A stretch of DNA of 64,000 bases from Methanosarcina acetivorans C2A (lineage in GTDB: Archaea > Halobacteriota > Methanosarcinia > Methanosarcinales > Methanosarcinaceae), in NCBI RefSeq assembly GCF_000007345.1, contig NC_003552.1:1-64000 (forward strand), read 5' to 3'. The position numbers were made by a program, and so were the translations under genes. Position 1 is the first letter of the stretch. Each line of letters opens with the position of its first letter. Below the pieces are notes generated by a model, which ran no database searches, was not told the DNA's origin, and worked only from the letters and a program-made list of their open reading frames with translations. Shown piece after piece: positions 37,882 through 47,350 of this stretch.

Positions 37882-39249
37882 TTACTTCCTTTTATACAGG
37901 AATGTTGCAGCAAGCAGTCCAGCTGCGCCATAAACGAGTTCAAACCCTGGTAAGCCAGCCTTTTCCTGTTCAGGTTCATCTCCAAGATCTGTTTCTGTGC
38001 TCTCAGTTTTCTGGTCAAAATTTCTAGCGTCTGGTCCAAGCTGCGTTTCATTGTCAGTTTCGTTCACTTCAACGTTTTTAGTAGGTTTAGGAATGATACG
38101 GGCTTCCCCGGTACCGCCATCACTGTGGTAGTGGGCTATACTAGCGTTATTACTGCTATCACTATCGGTTGAATTAAGGGTAATCGGTTGTTGTACACTG
38201 CTGTTTTCATCAGGAAGTTCGTTGCAACCTACTATTGCCGTATTTTCGATGACCCCATCTCCTCCACCGTTACTGTCAATATCCTCCTGGGTTACCGTAT
38301 AGTTTCCGAAGAAGTTCCACGTTTCTCCCGGATTCAACACTCCTGAGTCAAGATCGTCTCCAGCAGGTCCTGTCAATGTAATCATCGGGTCGTTTACCGA
38401 AACTCCTGTCAGGTTCGCGTTGCCTTCATTCTTCACAATTATCTGATATTCGATTATGTCCCCAGCTTCGTTGATTATACGATCTCCAGCTTCATCAGTT
38501 CCGATTATTGATTTATATATTGAATAATCAGGGTTTCCTCCTGTTGAATTATCCCCTGTTGAATCATCCCCTGTTGAATCATCCCCTGTTGAATCATCCC
38601 CTGTTGAATCATCTCCTGTTGAATCATCCCCTGTTGAATCATCTCCTGAAGATGTTTCTTCTATGGGTACCCTGACGCTATCACATTTTGCCCCCAGCTG
38701 ATCACAATCTACCATTGCTACGTTGTCGATGTATCCATCACAGTCGCCGTTGGTGTCTATATCTTCCGGTGTCACCTCGTAGCAGCCTTTGTAGGTCCAG
38801 GTTTCCCCAACTTCCAGGATACAGTCCTCATTCTTTGACTCTGTCGGACCTGACAGAGCAATCAGGGAGTCCGTAACAGTTACATTTGTCAGGTCGACTT
38901 CTCCGGTATTGGTCACAACTATCAGGTAGGTGATAACATCTCCTGCTTCTTTTACGCTGGCTTGCGATCCCATACAATTTACGTCTGTAACGCACTTTTC
39001 TATTTTATATGCCGGACTGGGGTAGCAAGCCGAAGTTACCTCTACAGGCGCTGTTTCATTGTTCGATTCGGTTTCCAGCTGGTCGGAGGATACGGTTGCC
39101 GATGCGACCTGTACTAATGATGCTGCACTGGACATGATCAACATCACTGAAAACATCAGCAAAAGTAGCGAATATAACCTGTTTTTTCTTATCCAATGGA
39201 AAGTGGATAACATGGTCATCCCCACAAGGTTTGCGATATTCTTTCTCAT
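37882..39249 (-). CDS. PGF-CTERM surface protein with two DUF11-type repeats
   Basis: 455 aa exported protein. A long signal region (hydrophobic SLLLLMFSVMLIMSSAASLV near 28-47) is followed by two related beta domains (about 85-200 and 245-360), each with a GD(V/I)IxYxI(V)VxN(T/E)G..NLT pattern as in DUF11. They are joined by GDDST repeated six times, coded by a 15-bp tandem repeat (about 38532-38650). The C-terminus has PGFELVYG, a hydrophobic helix and KRK, the PGF-CTERM archaeosortase A sorting signal. Likely lipid-anchored to the cell envelope; partner unknown. GGAAGTGA precedes the ATG. Confidence 0.88.
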   Translation of the reverse strand: MRKNIANLVGMTMLSTFHWIRKNRLYSLLLLMFSVMLIMSSAASLVQVASATVSSDQLETESNNETAPVEVTSACYPSPAYKIEKCVTDVNCMGSQASVKEAGDVITYLIVVTNTGEVDLTNVTVTDSLIALSGPTESKNEDCILEVGETWTYKGCYEVTPEDIDTNGDCDGYIDNVAMVDCDQLGAKCDSVRVPIEETSSGDDSTGDDSTGDDSTGDDSTGDDSTGDDSTGDNSTGGNPDYSIYKSIIGTDEAGDRIINEAGDIIEYQIIVKNEGNANLTGVSVNDPMITLTGPAGDDLDSGVLNPGETWNFFGNYTVTQEDIDSNGGGDGVIENTAIVGCNELPDENSSVQQPITLNSTDSDSSNNASIAHYHSDGGTGEARIIPKPTKNVEVNETDNETQLGPDARNFDQKTESTETDLGDEPEQEKAGLPGFELVYGAAGLLAATFLYKRK

Positions 39250-40032
39250 TTATTCACTTCCAGATTTTTTTCTCAAAAATTTGAATCTATATTTATAATT
39301 AAACTCAAAAAATTAACATTTGCCGAAAAGGTAATCTAAGTTGGACAAATACCAATTTTTAATTCCTCACTCCCTATTGAATAAATTTTGGAAATGATGT
39401 TGACAGCAAATAAATCTAGACAGTTAATCCTCAAACAATAAAACCAAAGTTAAACAGCCATTAATTTTTTAATCCTTTTTCTCTTTCCTTTGAATCTTTT
39501 ATCGTCAAACTTATTGTATTTTCTAGTACCATACTCCTGATAATATTCATAATAAGATACCTTGTAATATATAATTTGGGATCAAAAATATTTGACAAAA
39601 CTTAGATTGTTTATTGGGATTTTAAAGCTTTTTTTTTGTTTTTAAAGATTTTTTAATCCTTTTTTTAATTCTATTTTTTTATAATGTTTCTTTTTTCCTA
39701 TCTAAAATGTTCTTAATTTAATCCCAATTTTATTCATATTGTTATGGGGAAAAAAACAAATATTTTTTCAAATGATGTTTCAAGACTTTAGTTTTTAAAA
39801 TTTTGACACAGCTCAGCAATGCCACTACTTTAAAAAACAAATAACTATTAAAAATGAAATCTTTTTTCAAATAATTAATCATACTTGATTAAAATCAGAG
39901 GCATTAAAGGGAATAAAAATCAAAAAGTAACATTCAGAAATAAGTGTCATTCAGAAAGAATGCCCTGAGGATTTAAAGGTCTAAAAAGTTCACAAAATTT
40001 CAAAAAGAAAATAAAAGAAAAATAAAAATTCA
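39250..40032. other. gene-free AT-rich region upstream of the surface-protein gene
   Basis: Very AT-rich, long T and A runs, no gene. Expected to hold the promoter of the minus-strand surface-protein gene close to its right edge. Confidence 0.4.
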
Positions 40033-40200
40033 GACTTCGATTTTTACTGAAGACCTTAGTGTTTTATGTTCATGCCTGTAGCAGTCCGGATCCTTGCGAT
40101 TTCTTTTGCCGTCTTCCATGATAAAGAGGCATTGAACCGTTTCTGGAATGTTTGAGCCGATTCCTGGTTTTGAGGTATTCCTATATGAATCTCTGGTTCC
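40033..40200 (-). pseudogene. decayed copy of the porB 3' end
   Basis: The first ~115 bases align at roughly 80% with the last part of porB and the bases just past its stop (41299-41415), in the same orientation, including the TTTTTACTGAAG hairpin piece, TAGTGTTTTATGTTC, TTGCGATTTCTT and CTTCCATG blocks. Small indels break the frame. A weaker match (GAGGTATTCCT) continues further. It is separated from porB by the methyltransferase gene. Confidence 0.8.
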
Positions 40201-40271
40201 TTCTTTCCAGATGAAAACAGATTCAGGCACTCACATCGTCAAAATAAAACTCAATGTTTTTTTGTTCATTC

Positions 40272-41054
40272 TTAATATGTACATACAAAAATAGCGTACA
40301 TCTCGTACCAGTAAGGACAGAAAATCCATTTAAATCCTGCTTCTTCAAGTCTCTTCCTGAACTTTTCCGGGGTATCGATCTTCTCCCTCACATCTTCAAA
40401 AGTTTTCAACATTTCTTCCGCTTCTTGAACGGTGAGTTTCTGGTCAACCATGTACCGTTTCCAGTGGTCTATGTAAATCTTTTCTTCCCACTCACTCTCG
40501 GGCCTGAAGACATCTCCTTCAATAAACCTTCCATCTGGTTTGAGAGCCTCATAAATTCGTCTGAAAACACGGTGTTTTGTACCTGGAGCAAGGAAGCAGA
40601 GGCATTGTGTGGAAACCACAGCATCAAATTTTCCTTTTCCCTCTGAATTTTCTTTCCACCCGGGCCCTTCCTGCCCTCCGAGATTTTTCCACTTTTCGCA
40701 CTCTTCCAGAATATCTCCCTCAATGAATGTGACATTCTTCTGCAGTTCTGGCTTCTCCTTTGCCACAGCCAGCATTTCAGGGTTTCTGTCGATGCAGGTG
40801 ATTTTAGCATCAGGTTTTTCTTTCCTTATCAGACTGGTGAGGAATCCGGTCCCGCTTCCAAGTTCGAGGATCTCGATTTCCCTGTTCGTCCTTTCTGTTC
40901 CTTCGGGAATTGACTCCAGGATCGGCTCTAGGATTGGCTCAGGGATAAATTCGATTACTGTGGAGAAGAATGCCTGCCAGTTTGGGAGGCATTGTTTCTG
41001 GAGGGTGTCATAACGGGAAGGGAGCTTGCTGAAGACTGAACTGGTTGAAGTCAT
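40272..41054 (-). CDS. class I SAM-dependent methyltransferase
   Basis: About 260 aa. Motif I ILELGSGTGFLTSLI near 66-80 with acidic D of CIDRNPEML and VTFIEGDILEE, and post-motif AVVSTQCLCFLAPG: a Rossmann-fold methyltransferase, substrate unknown. A PEPILEPILES stretch near the N-terminus is a short internal repeat. I chose the ATG before TSTSSVF because AGAGATGA lies four bases upstream; a longer form starts at 41078. It lies between porB and a broken copy of the porB tail. Confidence 0.85.
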   Translation of the reverse strand: MTSTSSVFSKLPSRYDTLQKQCLPNWQAFFSTVIEFIPEPILEPILESIPEGTERTNREIEILELGSGTGFLTSLIRKEKPDAKITCIDRNPEMLAVAKEKPELQKNVTFIEGDILEECEKWKNLGGQEGPGWKENSEGKGKFDAVVSTQCLCFLAPGTKHRVFRRIYEALKPDGRFIEGDVFRPESEWEEKIYIDHWKRYMVDQKLTVQEAEEMLKTFEDVREKIDTPEKFRKRLEEAGFKWIFCPYWYEMYAIFVCTY

Positions 41055-41298
41055 AGAATCATCTCTAGAAAAGATCATGAAAAAGATCTCTGGAAAAAGT
41101 TTCTGGAAAATATCTTCATTAATTACTCAGAAAACATGAGTTAAATAATTGCGGTTGTATGCCAGATTCCTCCGAAACTCCTGAGTCTCGGAACATCCTT
41201 CCGAAGTTTGAAAACAGATCTGAAAATTAAAAATCCGGCAAAAAAATTGAAATCAAAAATCCAGTAATCAAAACTCAATAAAAGAATAAAAAAGTGAA

Positions 41299-41318
41299 AC
41301 TTCAGTTTTTACTGAAGT
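41299..41318 (-). terminator. hairpin across the porB stop codon
   Basis: ACTTCAG and CTGAAGT pair perfectly (7 bp) around a 6-nt loop that contains the porB TAA. It ends the por transcript; the same hairpin piece is kept in the decayed copy. Confidence 0.6.
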
Positions 41319-42199
41319 CCGTAGTGTTTTATGTTCCAGTCTGCAGCAGCCTGGATCTTTGCGATTTCTTCTTCGCCGCCTTCCATGGTGAAAAGGTGTT
41401 TGAACCGCTTCTGAGCGCGGAGGTATTCCTCGACTGGTCTCGAATCCTTGACTTTTCTGACCTGGGTGATCTCGCCGTTTTCCATTTCATACATGGGCCA
41501 GAGGCAGGTCTCGACTGCGAGTTTTGCTATTTCGATGGTCTTGGAGCCATCGAAGCCCCAACCGGTTGGGCAGGGCGCGTGGGAGTGGATGTAGGTAGGG
41601 CCCACAATTTCGGTAGCTTTCTTGACCTTTCTCATCATGTCCCGCGGGAAACCGATTGAAGTTGTGGCAACGTACGGGGAGCCGTGAGCTGCCATGATGG
41701 CGGGCATGTCTTTCTTGGGGCGCGGGTTTCCGAAGGAAACTTTACCTGCGGGGCTTGTTGTTGTGGAAGCGTCGAAGGGGGTTCCTGAACTTCTCTGGAT
41801 CCCGGTGTTCATGTAGGCTTCATTGTCTACACAGACGTAGGTAATGTCGTGGCCCCTTTCGAAGGCACCTGAAAGGGATCTAATCCCTATGTCCATAGTC
41901 GAGCCGTCACCGCCGACTCCGATGACCCTGGTGTTTCCTTTCCTGCCGAGGGCTTTTAAAGCAGCTTCGACGCCTGATGCTACTGCACCTCCGTTTTCAA
42001 AGAGGGAGTGGATCCAGGGGACCTGCCAGGCAGATTCCGGGAAGGGTGTGGTCATAACTTCCAGGCAGCCTGTAGGGTTAATCACTATAGTGTCCGGGCC
42101 TGCACCCATGAGCATGAATTTTGAGGCAAGGGCGTCACAGCAGCCTGCACAGCCCCTGTGCCCCGGAGAGAGGTAAGTTTTTGGTGCGGGTTTACTCAT
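41309..42199 (-). CDS. porB: pyruvate:ferredoxin oxidoreductase, beta subunit
   Basis: 296 aa. Carries the thiamine-diphosphate site: [13 protein letters not shown] at the N-terminus supplies two Fe-S cysteines and [16 protein letters not shown] with [14 protein letters not shown] form the TPP/Mg region. The enzyme oxidises pyruvate to acetyl-CoA and CO2 with ferredoxin, or runs in reverse for biosynthesis. ATGA overlap with porA (4 bp). Confidence 0.95.
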   Translation of the reverse strand: MSKPAPKTYLSPGHRGCAGCCDALASKFMLMGAGPDTIVINPTGCLEVMTTPFPESAWQVPWIHSLFENGGAVASGVEAALKALGRKGNTRVIGVGGDGSTMDIGIRSLSGAFERGHDITYVCVDNEAYMNTGIQRSSGTPFDASTTTSPAGKVSFGNPRPKKDMPAIMAAHGSPYVATTSIGFPRDMMRKVKKATEIVGPTYIHSHAPCPTGWGFDGSKTIEIAKLAVETCLWPMYEMENGEITQVRKVKDSRPVEEYLRAQKRFKHLFTMEGGEEEIAKIQAAADWNIKHYGLQ

Positions 42200-43407
42200 A
42201 GCAACTCCTCCTTGACGTCAGCAAACTGGCTCTCAACCGTGATACCGGATTTTGCAACCTTCTTGGTCTCTTCGATTATCTTCTCTACGAGCTGTACGGA
42301 CACATCGCGGCCTCCGTGGTTTAAGGTGTAGCCGATAATCGGAATATCGCATCTACTGTTGTACATGCAGGCCTTGGTCTCGGTAAAGAGAGCACCTTCA
42401 TTGGTTCCGATGGAGATGTTCTTGTCAAGCACGACAACAGCATTGGCATTTGCCAGGGCTTTTCTGATCTGCATCTTCGGGAAGGGCCTGAAAGACCTGA
42501 CTTTCAGGATACCGATCTTCTCGCCTTTTGCCCTGTACCTGTCAACTACATCCTTGAGAGTGCCCACAAGGGAGCCCATAGCCATGATTACGACCTCAGC
42601 ATCTTCAAGCTGGTAACCGTCAATAAGACCTCCGTGGTCCCTGCCGTAGATCTCTGCGAATTCTTTGGAAACAGCCTCGATCTTCGGAAGGGCTGCCTGC
42701 ATTGCCTTTTCTTGCAGGTACCTGAACTCAGTATAAGTCGAGGGGTCTGCAAAGGCTCCGAAGGTCAGGGGGTTTTTGGGGTCAAGCACGTATTCAGGCT
42801 CATATTTAGGCAGGAACTCGTCAGTAAGGTCCTGCTCAAGCAGCACTACAGGTTCGTAGACGTGGGAAAGGATAAACCCGTCCATGCAGGCCATGCCCGG
42901 CAGGAGCACATCTTTGTCTTCTGCGATTTTGAAGATCTGTGGGACCATGTCTGCTGCTTCCTGAACGTCTTCGGCATAGAGCTGGAGCCAGCCTGTATCT
43001 CTCTGGGCGATTGAGTCCTGGTGGTCATTCCAGATATTGATCGGGGCACTGACTGCCCTGTTTGCCACGGTCATGACAATGGGAAGCCTCATTCCTGCAG
43101 CGTTGAAGAGCACCTCGTGCATGAGCAAAAGCCCCTGGGATGTGGTTGCGGAATATGTCCTTGCCCCGACTGCCGAGGCTCCCACAAGGGCCGAGATTGC
43201 CGAAAATTCGGATTCCACGTTGATGTATTCACAGTTCGGGATTTCCCCATCTGCCATAAACTGGGATAGGTCTTCGACAATATGGGTCTGAGGGGTGATA
43301 GGATAGGCGGAAATCACGTTTGGACGGGAGACCTTTGCTGCATGGGCAACTGCATAGGAACCTTCCACAACGACCATTTTGGCCTTGTCAGCTGAATTGA
43401 GCGGCAT
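42196..43407 (-). CDS. porA: pyruvate:ferredoxin oxidoreductase, alpha subunit
   Basis: 403 aa. Begins with the substrate/TPP pyrimidine-binding domain ([32 protein letters not shown]), followed by the transketolase C-terminal-like domain. Length standard for the four-subunit archaeal enzyme. The stop of porD and this ATG overlap by one base. Confidence 0.95.
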
Positions 43408-43667
43408 TATTTCTCCTCCAGAATCATTTCAATTGCATCTGCAGGGCATTCGTTTGCACAGATGCCGCATCCCTTGCAGTAATCATAGTTGTACTCGAAA
43501 AAGCCATCTTCTCTGGGAAGAACTGACATATCCGGGCACACAATCTGGCAGATTCCGCATTTGGTGCATTTTTCATAAATATAAACAGGACGGAAGTTTC
43601 TCCAGCCTCCGGTTTTATTTGCTAGGGTTGAACCCGGTTCACAAGTTCCTCCAATTGGGACCTTCAT
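43407..43667 (-). CDS. porD: pyruvate:ferredoxin oxidoreductase, delta (ferredoxin) subunit
   Basis: 86 aa with two 4Fe-4S motifs, [12 protein letters not shown] and [12 protein letters not shown]. Passes electrons from the TPP site to ferredoxin. Sits between porC and porA, overlapping both neighbours by 1-4 bases. Confidence 0.95.
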   Translation of the reverse strand: MKVPIGGTCEPGSTLANKTGGWRNFRPVYIYEKCTKCGICQIVCPDMSVLPREDGFFEYNYDYCKGCGICANECPADAIEMILEEK

Positions 43668-44212
43668 GCTTCTTCCCCCCTGATAAGTTCATAAGCTTTC
43701 TGGATAGCCTGAGCGTTCTTATCGGCTACTTTGCCGGAAAAGCGGTCCTTTACGGCTTTTTTAATGGATTCCACATTGATTTCTCCGGTTGCACCTGCAA
43801 AAGCTCCAAGGAGGACGGTGTTCACAATAGGAAGACCTATAATGTCCATTGCCACCTTTGTGGCGTCCACGGTCATGACTCTTGCTTTTGTATCAAGTTT
43901 GAGGTCTTCGGGTTTTTCTTTTGTGTTGATAATGATAATGCCATCGTCTTTTATCCCGCTTGCAACATTGACTGTTTCGAGCAGGGTGGCATCCTGGACG
44001 ATCACGTAATCTGGTGTGTATATCTGGCTTCGGAGCCTGATCGGACTGTCACTGAGCCTCGTGAATGCCTGCACAGGAGCACCTCTGCGCTCTACCCCAA
44101 AAGCAGGGAAGGCCTGGCTGAACTTTCCGTCTTCAAAAGCTGCAACGGAAAGCATTTCAGCTGCAGTAACAGAACCCTGGCCTCCTCGACCGTGTATTCT
44201 GATTTCCTTCAT
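43664..44212 (-). CDS. porC: pyruvate:ferredoxin oxidoreductase, gamma subunit
   Basis: 182 aa. Starts [21 protein letters not shown], the signature of the gamma subunit that binds coenzyme A. First gene of the operon, with AAGGAGAA upstream of the ATG. Gene order gamma-delta-alpha-beta is the usual archaeal one. Confidence 0.95.
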   Translation of the reverse strand: MKEIRIHGRGGQGSVTAAEMLSVAAFEDGKFSQAFPAFGVERRGAPVQAFTRLSDSPIRLRSQIYTPDYVIVQDATLLETVNVASGIKDDGIIIINTKEKPEDLKLDTKARVMTVDATKVAMDIIGLPIVNTVLLGAFAGATGEINVESIKKAVKDRFSGKVADKNAQAIQKAYELIRGEEA

Positions 44213-44771
44213 CTGGATTCTCCTTGTTAAATGCGGTTTTAATTTATTATTTTTTAATGTTTTTCAAGCATTTTTTGCTGTTTTCGGCAGTCTGTATGGC
44301 ATATTTGTAGTTTGGATGTCGGCACACTGCTGTTAATCGAGTTAACCTGATGTTAATCTCTTATTAATTCTTGCCAGATCAGGAATCCGTACCTCTACCC
44401 CGTACGGTTTTGTATCCGGCTTTTTCTTCAGACACCAATTAATATCCAAAGGCGGATTGGTAATGGTTCAAAACTTTGGACGGCAAAATTGTTAACCTCA
44501 TAGTATTCATAATTGATGGATCATAATTATTTTGATTGTAATATATTTTCAATTATATATTCACGCCGTTTGGTGCCTGATAGTTCATGGATAATAGTGT
44601 AGATTATTATTAGTTTTTCGGTGAATGTCGAGAAACTCTTTACAAATATTTCTCCTTTTAAATTATTTTTTAAACGTTTTATTATTATGGTTTTCAGGTT
44701 AACCTGTCTCCTAACCATGTTCTCTCTTTATCCTATTGTAAACAAAGCTTAACTCTAAAAATTGAGTATTT
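44213..44771. other. gene-free region upstream of por
   Basis: AT-rich; should contain the por promoter at its left edge and the end of dus at its right. A 63-codon minus-strand frame at 44527-44718 lacks a ribosome binding site and is not called. Confidence 0.4.
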
Positions 44772-45743
44772 TTAATATTTTTCCTGACAGGAACTTCTCA
44801 TCAGTTCAGTTATGGCCTTCCCATCTTTCAGACTATTAATTTTTTCTCTGACGTGCCGCGAGCCATGCAGTCCTTTAGTAAACCAGTGTGCGTGCATCCT
44901 GAGGTTTATGGATGAAAGCAGGTTGTGTTTCTCAAGAAGGGAAATATATTTTTCAAAATCTTCAAGTTGTCTGGCCTGTCTCTCAACCTCAAGTTTCTCA
45001 CCGGTTTCCAGGTAGTGCCTGATCCTTCTAAAAATAAAAGGGTTTCCCATTGCTGCGCGCCCTATCATAAGTCCGTCGCAGCCTGTCAGCTCCAGAGTTT
45101 TTTTTGCAGATTCCTCGTCCTTGATGTCCCCGTTTGCAATCACAGGGATCGAAAGCTCATTTTTGACTGCTTTTATCCCCATAAGGTTCGCATTGCCCGA
45201 GTACATCTGTGCGGCTGTCCTACCGTGCACGGTAAGGGCAGATGCTCCTGCCTTTTCTATCAGGCAGGCAATTTCAAGGGTTTTTTCCTCCTTTCCGAGG
45301 AGGCGGATCTTTGCGCTGACCGGAGTATTCAGGGCATCCGCAAGTTCTGAGATTATTTTACGGACAAGTTCCGGAGAATTGAGGAGAGCCGAGCCGCAAC
45401 CAGCCCCTGTGATACATTTTGCAGGACAGCCCATGTTAATGTCTATGACCTCAGGTTCATACTCTTCTTCAACAAAAAGTGCAGCTTCCCTAAGTTTCTT
45501 AGGGCAGCTTCCCACAAGCTGAACCCCAAAAGGCCTGTCTTCAGGAGAATTCAGCCCTTTAATAAAAGATTTCCTGCTTTCATTGAGCAGGGCATCTGCA
45601 TTGATCATCTCTGTGTAGGCCAGGTCAGCTCCATCCTGCCTGCAAAGCAGTCTGAAAGCCAGATTTGTTACATCTGCCATGGGTGCAAGAAGAAGATTTC
45701 CGGGAAGTTCGGTCCTGCCAATTTTTAGTTTTTTAAGTTTCAT
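44772..45743 (-). CDS. dus: tRNA-dihydrouridine synthase
   Basis: 323-aa FMN TIM-barrel enzyme that reduces uridines in the tRNA D-loop. APMADVTNLAFRLLCR at the start, YTEMINADALL, INMGCPAKCITGAGCGSALL with the active-site cysteine region, TVHGRTAAQMYSG and PVIANGDI are family motifs. The C-terminal helical domain with LNLRMHAHWFTKG-like sequence is present. Which uridine is modified is not readable. Confidence 0.92.
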   Translation of the reverse strand: MKLKKLKIGRTELPGNLLLAPMADVTNLAFRLLCRQDGADLAYTEMINADALLNESRKSFIKGLNSPEDRPFGVQLVGSCPKKLREAALFVEEEYEPEVIDINMGCPAKCITGAGCGSALLNSPELVRKIISELADALNTPVSAKIRLLGKEEKTLEIACLIEKAGASALTVHGRTAAQMYSGNANLMGIKAVKNELSIPVIANGDIKDEESAKKTLELTGCDGLMIGRAAMGNPFIFRRIRHYLETGEKLEVERQARQLEDFEKYISLLEKHNLLSSINLRMHAHWFTKGLHGSRHVREKINSLKDGKAITELMRSSCQEKY

Positions 45744-46128
45744 GTTTCTTATGTTTTCTAAGTCTCGTATCTCTTATGTTTTCTAAGTCTCGTATCTCTT
45801 ATGATTTCCAACTTTTTCTATAGATGAAAAGAAGTTAAAAGCCAGATACTTGAACCAGGAGTGAAAGTCTGGTTCGTTTCCTCCATGAAGAACGCAAAAC
45901 TTGATTGAGGTTTGATAGTTGGTTGGAGTTAATTACGGAGGTTAATTACGGAGTTTATACTTGAAATTAAATGTGCAGATAATGTGGTTATACAGTTTAT
46001 GTGGTTATACAGTTAATGTGGCTATATAACCACGAGAAGATAATAGCCATTGGGTATATCTTTGAGGCGATCATCTGCCAGTTGACATATGGCTGGCATA
46101 CAATTCAAAGGGTTTATGATCAAAGGAC
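45744..46128. other. gene-free region with short repeats
   Basis: A 28-bp unit TTATGTTTTCTAAGTCTCGTATCTC occurs about 2.5 times at 45748-45805 beginning at the dus start, and GTGGTTATACAGTT(T)ATGTG units at 45983-46030. No gene. Confidence 0.5.
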
Positions 46129-46686
46129 TCATGAAAAGAGTAGCCTGACATATCCAAGATAAGGAACTCTGTACCTTGCAACCCCTATTATCCATTCGTC
46201 CTTCACAGGTACATAGTAACTTATCTGTCCTTCCTGGTCATAGTGCTTGTTGGTAGTAGGGTTGTCTCCTTTAGTAATGTATCCTGAGTAAGGGGCAGCA
46301 GGACCGTTTTCCCACATAGGCTCGCCGGCTTCCACCCAGTACATTGCCCTATGTATTATAGGAGTTATACCTTCCTGCCCGTAGGGTCGATAGAGAATCA
46401 CGTCTCCATAGTCCCCAAAGGTCATGTAACCTGACTCTTTCCCTTCTTCATTGGTAACAAGATCAACTCGATCGATGTTTTTAATGAAGATAATGTCTCC
46501 TACCTGCATATGTGGTTTCATACTTCCGGACTCCACTGCGACCATGGGTGTCCAGAGCCCGAACGCCAGTTTGGAAAGAACCATAAAGGCTATCAGGACA
46601 GCCGCAACTGACAGCAAATCCTTTCCAAGGGAAACCAGGAAGCTTTCTTCTTCCTGGGTACTGTTTTGTGTATTAGTGTTGCTCAT
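46129..46686 (-). CDS. signal peptidase I (archaeal/Sec11 type)
   Basis: 185-aa membrane protease that removes signal peptides. One N-terminal membrane helix (about residues 24-43), then VESGSMKPHM with catalytic S55, ITPIIHRAMYW with H112 and TKGDNPTTN with D141: the Ser-His-Asp set of archaeal and eukaryotic enzymes rather than the bacterial Ser-Lys pair. Confidence 0.9.
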   Translation of the reverse strand: MSNTNTQNSTQEEESFLVSLGKDLLSVAAVLIAFMVLSKLAFGLWTPMVAVESGSMKPHMQVGDIIFIKNIDRVDLVTNEEGKESGYMTFGDYGDVILYRPYGQEGITPIIHRAMYWVEAGEPMWENGPAAPYSGYITKGDNPTTNKHYDQEGQISYYVPVKDEWIIGVARYRVPYLGYVRLLFS

Positions 46687-47350
46687 AGTAAGCCTTTATT
46701 CTCTTTATTTTATTCTTCCGGTGCTGTATTACATTTCATTTGGTCTGTATTACCTGTGCCAGCACTTCGTAAGCTATGTAATTTATATTTTTGTATAGAT
46801 CCCACTCTGACACTTTTAATTTTACCCTACTCTTTTGCTTTATTGTATAAGTCTTTTAGGTATACTTGCCTATACGATTTGCTTTTATCCTATATTAACT
46901 TACAATTTATCAGCAGGTTATGATATTTTTATAGTTAACTATTTAAAAAATAGACTGAAAGCTCCTCGAATTCGAATAATTGTTTAGAAATCTTTTTTAG
47001 GAATCTGTCTGGAAATTTGATATAAGACCGAAGAATATAAGCATTCAACCCGAATCCAGATACGTCCAATTCGAATCCTAAAAGCATCCCAATCCGAATC
47101 TAAAATATAATCCTATTGACAGGTTATTCTCACGGGAATAAAAATCAAAAATCCTTATCAAACTATACTGTTATTTTACTATACTGTTATTTTGCTTTTA
47201 TCGAAGCAATTTTGTATGTGTTTAGTTTTTATATTTTAAGTGGATCTTTGCTTTAAATCCTTTGAACTCAGGCTGATTGATTCCAGGTTAAATAAGGTTT
47301 AATAGATGCTGGTAGCCATAAAATCAGGTCGAGAAAGTCAGGTCGGAATT
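46687..47350. other. divergent spacer between signal peptidase and polB
   Basis: AT-rich; AATTCGAATC-type words repeat at 46965-47100. Should hold both promoters. No gene seen. Confidence 0.4.

Noticed and set aside
40030-40230. 66-codon minus-strand frame over the porB-like remnant
   Set aside because: It reads through frameshifted porB tail sequence and is better called a pseudogene fragment.
44527-44718. 63-codon minus-strand frame upstream of dus
   Set aside because: No ribosome binding site, AT-driven composition (K/I-rich), no motif.
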